A DNA stretch of 14,677 nucleotides, taken from assembly GCA_010015675.1 (NCBI GenBank), contig ML977034.1, positions 234,566-249,242 of the forward strand, read 5' to 3'. Positions 7,919 through 14,677 of the stretch are shown here, one piece after another; position 1 is the first letter of the stretch, and the number at the start of each line of letters is the position of its first letter. A model generated the notes under the pieces. That model was not told the DNA's origin. It saw nothing but the letters and a program-made list of their open reading frames with translations, and made no database searches. Both the position numbers and the translations under genes were made by a program. The DNA comes from Byssothecium circinans. Lineage: Eukaryota > Ascomycota > Dothideomycetes > Pleosporales > Massarinaceae.

Positions 7919-10900
7919 ATGGAAGAAAACTTTCAGTATCTTCGCGAGTATAAGGTGCTTGTCTGCAAGGAGCATGCTACTAGTGTACAGAATCTAAACA
8001 CGCATCTACGTAATCATCACGCCGTAGTGAGCAAAGAGAGGGAGAGGATCGTAGAGTACTATAGGTACTAGTGGATCAAGAAGCCTGAGGACGTTAACCT
8101 GCCGCCGCCGCTGGGTCCGCCAATCAAGGAGCTAGGAGAGCCGCTTGATGGGCTTTAATGCGCTAAGGAAGATTGCAACTTCATCACGATTAATCTAGAT
8201 AGGCTACGGAAGCACTGCAAGGGTAAGCACGGGTTGCTATAGAGGGGTGATATAAGCACGCTTTTCTAAAAAGTCAAGGTGCAGACGTTCTTCTAGGCTC
8301 GTGGGCAGCGGCGATATTTCGTCGTCAACGCAGCAGTCGCGTCGTCCATCCCCCGAGAGGCGGCCGACGTCGTCCGTGCAAGGCTGGCCGAATGGGAGGT
8401 GACAACGCAGGCGCATGAAGAGGAGGCGCAGGTGATGGACGCAGAGGCCGTGAAGACTAACAAGACTAGCTAGTTCAAGCGGACGGGATAGCTGGAGCAT
8501 CTCGCGAAGCGGAATCTAGCGCATCTTGCATATTAGATCTGACTGCCTAATCAGGGTGAAGTGAGGCTGCAGCGCGCCGCGAAGCTGGTTAAGCTGCTGG
8601 TGGAGAGGAGCGTGGTCAGGCTGTGGACGCTCGCACGGGAAATGAGACGGTGGCTCTAGAGTGCGAAGCGGCAGGAGGTCAATCAACGGCTGATGGCCTG
8701 ACTGCAGAACCTAGAGAGTTAGGCCCGCTACGCTGGCTACATGGTTAAGTTTGTCTGCTACTTTCTGCGCATCGTGGCCGACGAGTAGGCGAGGATGGAA
8801 TGAAGCGGCCGCGGCGAGGACGGCGACAGCAACGTAGACGGTAAGCAGGCAGATGAAGAGGACGTCTTAGATAATCAGAGCTCTAGGAGTAGCAGCGGCG
8901 GAAGTAACAGTAACGGTGATAGGGACAGCTACCCCCGCCATTGAAGCGGACGCACAGAAGAGATGGATCTTATAAAAGATGCGCGCGAGCTGTTCTGCTA
9001 GAAGGGCCGTCAGAAGGAGCTGGCAGTAGCGCTGTAGGAGATGCTTAAGGATGACGACGATAACAATAATGATTAGGAATCCTAGCTAGAGGCATTGCTC
9101 GCCGCACTTGCATCATTCATCTTTGAGTCCGTGGGTGATCGGCCGTTCAGCAGCAGACTCATTCACTTTCTCGCCGTGTTGGGCATTGACGCCGAGGCGA
9201 ATCGCTTGCGCACGGCAAAGAACTACTCGTACATACTCGCTGGCATGGTATACTGCATAAGGGTGCTCGCCATAGAGAAACTGCTTCCGGCGGCGTGCCG
9301 TGACGAGCAGACGGACAAGGACTGGGAACTCTTCTTGCATGCGAGAGAGAAGTATCTGGCTGATGGCTCGTACAGTCCAATAAGCGAGGCTATCAGCTTG
9401 CTGGCGTACGGTAAGTACGTTGCGATAATGGCTAGCAACTTAGGCAATGCGTACTAGTTAAAGGACAAGAGGATCTTCTACTTAAACAGCTGACTGATCT
9501 ACATCAGCCGTTTCCGCAAGATGGCTCAGGACATGGTGGCCGAAGCTAAGCAGATGCTATGGGAGGAGCTATTCTGGGTAGTAAAGGCTAAGGATCAGTT
9601 TATCATTAAGCTAGAGTAGATCGTTGATGACGTCACGTTCACGCGGTAAGGCATGTCTTTCGTTAAGCAGCATGACAACAGTCTTGAGGACAAGCTTAAG
9701 TAGATGCTGACCCGGGCCGAGCAGAGCAAGTAAGGCCGTACACTTCAGTTAAGCGATGGCAGGTGGAACGTCAAGCAGGTAAAGCGGTACTTGCGTCAAG
9801 TTGACCGCTTCTTAACGCTGCTGATAGTCTGCGTGCACATGACGTCCGGGCAGCTGGGTTAGGGGTCAGAAGTGACGACGATGCGGCATTAGAACGGGTT
9901 GCTGCAGGACCGCAACATCTTCGTCATGGACGGGCAAGTGATGACAGTGGTCCGCTATCATAAGTCATAGTCACAGTAGGATAAGCTGAAGGTGGTGCCG
10001 CGCTTTCTTCTACTGCAGCTTAGGTAGGTCATAGTGATGTACTTGGCGTATTTATAGCCATTTTAGGAGTATCTGATGGTGCAGGTGCTTGGCAGCAGCT
10101 TCAGTGACTACGTGTGGGCTGATGAGCAGGGGCCGTAGGGGATAGATTGACTGACGCGAGCGCTCAGGCGGGAGACGGGCAAGAGACTTGGGGTCGAGCT
10201 GCACACGCTAGATTACTGGCACACGGCCGTTGGTATCGGCTGGGTGGTGGTTGGGGAGTCGTTCAGCAAGGGGTATCAAGACAAGATTGGGGAGACGGAG
10301 GAGGCTAAGGTAGATGAGGAGGGAGAAGACTTGGTCGAGCTGCAGAGCGCGTAGATGATGATGATGGGGGTAGGGAACTACAGCGTGCTGATGGACATTG
10401 TTAAGCATCTCAGCATACGCTTGATTGAAGCTTTCCGGCCACTCAGCACGCTGTGGCACCGCTTCTTAGGGTTTGAAGGGGGCGAGGGCGAGCAGAAAGA
10501 GGCATGGACCAGCAGCAGCGAGGTAAGCAAGGTAGGGAAGAGACGGGAGCGTAGTAGTAGAGATGAGATTAGGGAGGAAGAGCTGGCACTACGGCGGAAG
10601 GGGACTTAGACGCGGGATGATTAGGACGAGGCTGTTAGGAAAGCAATGCAGCAGGTGCTCAGTTAAGAGGAGGTTAGTTTCTGATTGGTCAAGTAGGAGC
10701 AGGCGCTGCACGTAGTGCTTAATAGATAGACGCTGCTTATCGTCGTGCTTCCAACGGGTGGAGGTAAGAGTCTGCTGTTTAGTGTACCAGCTTGCTTAGA
10801 GGGCGCCGGGATGACGGTGGTAGTGGTGCCGTATCAAGCGCTCATTGAGGACTTGGTAGGCCGTATGCGGAAGTGTGGCATCAACTGCATGGAGTGGAAG

Positions 10901-12316
10901 CATGGTGAGAGCAACCTAGCGGCCGTGGTAGTAGTTAGCGCGGACGTAGCAGGTGACATGATAAGCAACGGGAACTTCTTAGGCTACGCAAATATGCTAA
11001 GTAGTAAGGGGCTACTAGAGCGGGTAGTAGTAGATGAGAGTTATCTTATCTTCACGTTAAGCGACTGGCGGCTAAAGCTAAAGACATTAAAGAATCTTTA
11101 ACTACTACCGTGCCTAATGGTGCTGCTTACGGCAACGCTTCCACTAGTGCGAGAGGTGGAGCTGTGCAGCAGTATGCTGATCTAGTGCGCGACGTACGTC
11201 TGAGCGAGTACAGTGCGGCCGAATACTTGGTATTTTGTGTCGTGGTGCGAGCCCGGCAAGTCATAGGAAATAGCCGTAGCAGTAGGTTAGCGATAGTAGC
11301 AGCTACTGCAGGATAGGGGATAGAAGGGGGTCGTGTACTGTTATAGCAAGAAGCAGTGTGAGGACATGGTAGAGGCGCTGGGATGTGCGTACTATCACGC
11401 TAGGGTTCCCGACTAGGCAGAGTGGCTGGAGTAGTGGCTCAAGGACGGAGGGCTCATGGTAGCTACGTCAGCGCTAGGGACAAGGGTAGACTTTCCTAAG
11501 GTGGTGTATATACTGCACGTAGGGATGCCGTGGAGCATGATCGACTACGCGCAAGAGAGTGGGTGTGGAGGACGAGCCGGTGAGCGGGTAGATTCAGTGA
11601 TCTTAGTGGAGCACGGCGAGGTAGAGCGGATGATGCAGCGGAAGAGTGAGGACTTAGATATGCAGGCGATGGGCATGTTCTTAATTAGCGGCGGGTATTA
11701 ATAAGGGCTGATAAGCAGCTACTTAGACGGTAAGAGGGTAGCGTGCAATGATATCAAGTCAGCCAGGTGCAACAGGTGCGGGGAGGGGGTTCGCGAGTGG
11801 CAGGATTCACAGGGGGAGGCAAGCATGGAGTGGGAGCAGGTTCAAGGGGTGATAGAAGAGATGCGGGAGGGGTATGCAATGTGCTGGATATTAGGAGAGG
11901 TAGGGACGGACGAGTAGCAGGAGCATAAGATGATACAGTGCAGGGCGCAGCTAGGGTTGACTGTAGTAGAGGTGGACAGGTTCTAGTAGGGGATACGCGA
12001 TAGAGGTGGGAGTCATAGCTGTCAGTGGTACTAGGTCAGTCAGAAGTACTACGCGACAGGGGAGGATATCCGCAATTGATGTCAATGGCCGAACGTAGTA
12101 GTGCCGCTGGCAAGGGCTGCTACTAAGGTAGAGATGGGGATTCAGATGATTTAAGGGTGTAGATATAAGGGGGAGCTTAGTAGAGAGTGGCAGGAGTACG
12201 CCGTATAGCTAGGGAAACGGCATAAGCAGCGAATATGGGGTGAATACTTCAGCAACGTAATGGTAGTTGCAATGAAGGTGATACTATTTAAAAGAAGGTA
12301 TAATACTGTAGTATAA
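7919..12316 (+). pseudogene. DUF3505 zinc-finger / recombinase-like / RecQ helicase protein, RIP-inactivated
   Basis: A 1466-codon frame runs from the ATG at 7919 to the TAA at 12314 with no frameshift. At least 30 in-frame stops, mostly TAG at Gln positions, kill it. Residues 1-110 fit the OrsD/DUF3505 C2H2-like region: VCKEH then HLRNHH, and CAKEDCNF then LRKHCKGKH from residue 81. Residues about 640-800 carry SGQ...GSE followed by TTMR, then VVRYHK, then HTLDYWHTAVGIG (TGG at residue 767), which resembles a tyrosine-recombinase core. The C-terminal part is RecQ-type: P-loop LPTGGGKSLLF (about 943), VVVPYQALIEDL, Walker B VDESYLI (Asp about 1039), LTATLP, GVVYCYSKKQCEDMVEALG, and motif VI QESGCGGRAGE (Cys about 1216). 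Canonical His in Walker B is Tyr and the first Arg of motif VI is Cys, both C-to-T on this strand. Such RecQ proteins are known from subtelomeric and mobile fungal DNA. The helicase call is firm; the recombinase-like part is inference. Confidence 0.88.
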
Positions 12317-12564
12317 TAGAGAGGAATATAAGAGAAGTAGAAGTAAGAATTAAGTAAAAAAAAACAAAGTTTAAGATATAAAAATAGAAAAATAAATAAG
12401 AGTATAAAGACAAAAGGTAAACAAGTAAAGAATAAAAAAAGAAAGTAGAATAAAGTATAAATAAAGTTATTTAGAATATAATATAAAATTAAGGGGTAGA
12501 GAGTAATAAGAATATATAAGTTAAGAGAAAGTAAAAGATAAGTAGAATATAAGTAAAAAAAAGG
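12317..12564. repeat. A/G-rich, almost cytosine-free tract, left part
   Basis: About 248 bp of A, G and some T with only three C on the + strand. The word RGAATATAA recurs (12323, 12473, 12544). There are no genes. The same kind of sequence resumes after the transposon at 14445, so this is one tract split by the insertion. Confidence 0.8.
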
Positions 12565-12566
12565 TA

Positions 12567-12623
12567 ACGTAAAGCACCACTAAACTACCTACACTACTAA
12601 ACCGCCCACACCACTAAACCGCC
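12567..12623. repeat. Left terminal repeat and three 17-bp iterons of element 2b
   Basis: The 14-base core ACCACTAAACCGCC or a close variant occurs at 12576-12589, 12593-12606 and 12610-12623, a 17-bp period. The first reads CTACC at its end and the second ACTACT at its start. The opposite end has a single copy within the terminal repeat. Confidence 0.88.
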
Positions 12624-12662
12624 TACGATTCCTTGGCAACACCAACTCCATCTTTAACATGA

Positions 12663-14396
12663 AAATGCCTTAATAATAAAGGTCTGAATGACTCTAACAC
12701 GAAGGCAGACTACAGCTTGCCCTTAGCGCATACAATAGAGGCCAATTCCAAAGCTATTGAAGCGCTGCTAAGGCCTTTAACGTTAAGCCTCGCGTCCTCA
12801 CTGAACGCGCCAAAGGAATACCATTTTGACCAGAAACGGTACTGAACTGTTTAAAACTGTCCTTGACTGAGTAGGAAACACCTATACATCCTTAACCTTG
12901 ATTCGCGAGGATTCGCGCCTACGTTGGACGAAGTGTTAGATATGGCGAATAAACTACTGCGCGAGCGGGGTGGTAAGAAAGTAGGCATCAACTAGGTAGA
13001 ATAGTTCATGAACCGTTCAGAATAGTTATGAACGGTTTGGAACTGTTCAGAACAGTTACGAACGGTTTAGAACCGTTCGAAGGACCGTCAGAGGGCATTG
13101 CAGGAAGATCCTAAGGTGGTTGGCGCGTGGTTTAAGCTTGTACAGGATACTAAAGCGAAGTACGGCGTACATGATAACGATATACACAACTTTGACGAGA
13201 CTAGCTTTCAGATGGGTGTTATTAGCTCTATGAAAGTGGTTACTGGCTCAGAGAAGTAAGAAAGGCCTACAATAGTTCAGCCAGGCGATAAGGAGTGGGT
13301 GACAGATATCTAGAGTATATGTTTAAATGGTACATTCACCCCACTATTCATCATATATAAAGGACGCGTCCACATCTCTTCATGGTACCAGGAAGCTGAT
13401 ATACCACGCAATTAGAAGCTCTTAGTCTTAGAGAATGGATGGACAACTAATGAGCTTGGTCTCGCGTGGTTAAAGCACTTTGACGAGTATATAAAGGTGA
13501 GAACTATTGGCGTCTATCAGTTGCTGATTTTAGATGGCCACGAAAGCCACCTAAATCAGGATTTCAAGGATTATTGCCACGACAATAAGATCCTTACGCT
13601 CTGTATGCTAGCGCACTCGTCACACATCCTTCAGCCGCTTAATGTGGTGTTATTCTCGCCACTTAAGCGCAAGTACTCTAAGACTATTTAGAACTTAGCG
13701 CGCTAACACGTTTTTCACGTCAATAAGGAAGCGTTCCTACCAGCCTTTAAAGACGCGTTTTCAAGCGTATTTACGGTTCAGAACTGTCAAAAGGCCTTTA
13801 AGGCAACAGGGCTAGTCCCTCTAAACGCGCAGGTGGTGCTTAATCACCTTGATGTACGTATACGCACCCCACTAGGACCCACACCACTAGAGACGCCGTG
13901 GCAATCAAGAATACTGAGTAATATACGCGAATTTGGCTTACAGTCAAAGCTAGTACGTGATTCTATTACTTGGTCACCATGGACGGCTCAGGGTGGGCTT
14001 TCGCAGCTTATTAAAGGCGCTGAGTTGATGCTGCATGGTAGCGCGCTGATGAAGGCGCGCATTGAAGAGCTTGAACAGCAACTTGCAGTAGTAACTAAGC
14101 GAAAAACACGCAAGCGCAAGTATCTTTAGAAGGGCGGCACTATAGAGTATGGTCCTACAGCAGACTAGAATGGTTCTAAACCATTAGGAACTGTTCAGAA
14201 CTATAAGAGGGCGAGGGTAGAGGGTGAATGTGAAGTGTGATAACTAGGTGTTCACTACTACGGCAACCGCGGTAAGGCTAGGCATAACGCGAGAACGTGT
14301 CAAGCAGATGAAGAGGGTTCTTCTAAGTTGGAGGCTAGTACTCAGTTTATCATGTCAAGTAGTGATGCGGACGATAATGGCGATGAAGTTAAGTAA
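12663..14396 (+). pseudogene. Pogo/Fot1-like transposase with C-terminal zinc knuckle, inactivated
   Basis: One frame runs from about 12663 (start codon not identifiable) to the TAA at 14394, with TAG, TAA and TGA interruptions and no frameshift. Two open pieces are 13497-13691 and 13833-14129. An Ala/Ile-rich N-terminal helix region (HTIEANSKAIEALL) leads into RGFAPTLDEVLDMANKLL and QRALQEDPKVV, the DNA-binding region. The DDE core has NFDETSF (Asp at 13194), LILDGHESH (Asp at 13533) and LQPLNVVLF, where the third acid is Asn at 13641: DD35N instead of DD35D. Downstream are KAFKATGLVPLN, a basic coiled-coil segment (ARIEELEQQL), GGTIEYGP, and a degenerate CCHC zinc knuckle (YGNRGKARHNARTC) in which two cysteines read Tyr and Arg. 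An acidic tail follows. It would have mobilised this element and its relatives; it is now inactive. Confidence 0.9.
13017..13076 (+). repeat. In-frame 30-bp tandem duplication inside the transposase
   Basis: Units 13017-13046 and 13047-13076 differ at four sites, all C/T or G/A. Each codes for ten residues, roughly SEQLRTV-N-S with Gln or Arg as stop codons where mutated. The relative at 3384-5090 has a single unit at this place. The units are built of GAACNGTT half-palindromes. Confidence 0.85.
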
Positions 14397-14423
14397 GTTA
14401 GTGTTACCAAGGAATCATAGGCA

Positions 14424-14442
14424 GTTTAGTGGTGCTTTACGT
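14424..14442. repeat. Right terminal inverted repeat of element 2b
   Basis: GTTTAGTGGTGCTTTACGT is the reverse complement of the left end (12567-12585). TA follows at 14443-14444. Confidence 0.92.
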
Positions 14443-14444
14443 TA

Positions 14445-14677
14445 TAGATTATAAAATAATATAAAAAGAAGAGTAAGAGATATAAAGGAAAGGGTTAAAG
14501 GGATATAAAAGAAAAAGTTAAGAATATAAAAAAAAGAGTTAGGAATATAAATAAAAAAAGTAGGTTAAAAATTAAAGATATTAGAAGTTAGAAGTGGTAT
14601 AAAGAGAAAAAAGAATTAAAAAAAAAATAAAAGATTATAGTAGAGTAATAGTAGAAAAGTATAAAAAAGACATTTTA
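14445..14677. repeat. A/G-rich, almost cytosine-free tract, right part
   Basis: This continues the tract seen at 12317-12564. About 233 bp hold a single C (near 14671) on the + strand. AGAATATAAA at 14521 and AGGAATATAA at 14541 repeat the word seen on the other side. It runs off the window end. No gene. Confidence 0.8.

Larger units (their letters stand above)
12567..14442 (+). mobile_element. Pogo-like transposon, 1876 bp, both ends present (element 2b)
   Basis: The termini are ACGTAAAGCACCACTAAAC at 12567-12585 and its exact reverse complement at 14424-14442. The element is flanked by TA at 12565-12566 and 14443-14444, the target duplication of Tc1/mariner/pogo elements. The length is typical for a Fot1-like element. 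It carries one transposase gene on the + strand, inactivated by stops but far less AT-rich than the relative at 3384-5090. The insertion split the cytosine-poor tract. Confidence 0.93.

Noticed and set aside
8237..8500. An 87-residue minus-strand reading frame
   Set aside because: It is antisense to the helicase-protein frame, which has recognisable zinc-finger and helicase content in one continuous frame.
9113..9447. Three overlapping minus-strand reading frames
   Set aside because: All are antisense to an open stretch (9095-9457) of the helicase-protein frame and have no recognisable content.
10208..10459. An 83-residue minus-strand frame with a His-rich run
   Set aside because: The His run is the complement of an ATGATGATG stretch in the helicase-protein frame; no independent support.
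11110..11316. A 68-residue + strand frame inside the helicase gene
   Set aside because: It is in another frame. The helicase frame continues through this stretch with stops at Gln, Arg or Trp sites and links LTATLP to VVYCYSKKQ.
7919..12316. Alternative genetic code with TAG (and TAA) read as glutamine
   Set aside because: Stops do fall where Gln is expected, but Trp and Arg positions are also hit, catalytic residues are changed, and non-coding parts of the transposon pair show the same C-to-T bias. RIP explains all of it.
7919..12316. Spliced introns hiding the stops
   Set aside because: Stops are spread evenly, the reading frame never shifts and sequence between stops fits protein motifs, so introns are not needed.
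5091..12316. Starship-type giant element with a DUF3435 captain
   Set aside because: A tyrosine-recombinase-like motif is seen only inside the helicase protein; no separate captain gene or cargo arrangement is visible.
14248..14454. A 68-residue frame at the end of element 2b
   Set aside because: It is out of frame with the zinc-knuckle segment of the transposase and runs through the terminal inverted repeat.
1..14677. tRNA, rRNA or CRISPR array
   Set aside because: No cloverleaf with conserved arms, no rRNA-like segment and no regularly spaced repeats with unique spacers were seen. The 17-bp arrays are direct tandem units without spacers.

Overview
The window reads as a gene-poor, repeat-rich block from a filamentous ascomycete (Pezizomycotina). 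No intact protein-coding gene was found. Every recognisable gene is broken mostly by in-frame TAG, TAA and TGA codons where CAG, CAA, CGA or TGG would be expected, which is the C-to-T change (mainly CpA to TpA) left by repeat-induced point mutation (RIP). Two copies of one transposon inside the window let this be read directly: their differences are overwhelmingly C/T and G/A transitions, while several CpG-rich words survive.

Layout. (1) 98-2230: a pogo/Fot1-like DNA transposon on the + strand, with a single-frame decayed DDE transposase and 17-bp subterminal iterons. (2) 2480-3012, minus strand: remnant of an enoyl-CoA hydratase/isomerase (crotonase) gene, the only trace of an ordinary host-type gene, with three frameshifts and no C-terminus. 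(3) 3013-3383: spacer with a 61-bp tandem duplication. (4) 3384-about 5090, minus strand: an AT-rich, heavily mutated and truncated copy of a second pogo-like family. (5) 5350-7554: a decayed long reading frame of unrecognised function. (6) 7919-12316: a 1466-codon decayed frame that has a DUF3505/OrsD-type zinc-finger N-terminus, a middle part with tyrosine-recombinase-like motifs and a C-terminal RecQ helicase. It has no frameshift. (7) 12317-12564 and 14445-14677: one A/G-rich, almost cytosine-free tract, split by (8) 12567-14442, a 1876-bp copy of the second pogo-like family with both inverted termini and a TA target duplication.

How the parts relate. The two pogo families share the design expected of cut-and-paste elements: transposase plus terminal and subterminal binding sites made of 17-bp units. 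The unrecognised frame (5) and the helicase frame (6) lie in the same orientation, 364 bp apart, and have decayed in the same way, so they may be two genes of one larger mobile or subtelomeric element. This is inference, because I found no convincing outer ends for it. The zinc-finger/recombinase-like/RecQ combination is the best candidate here for an under-described system. No tRNA, rRNA, CRISPR array or intact promoter could be supported.
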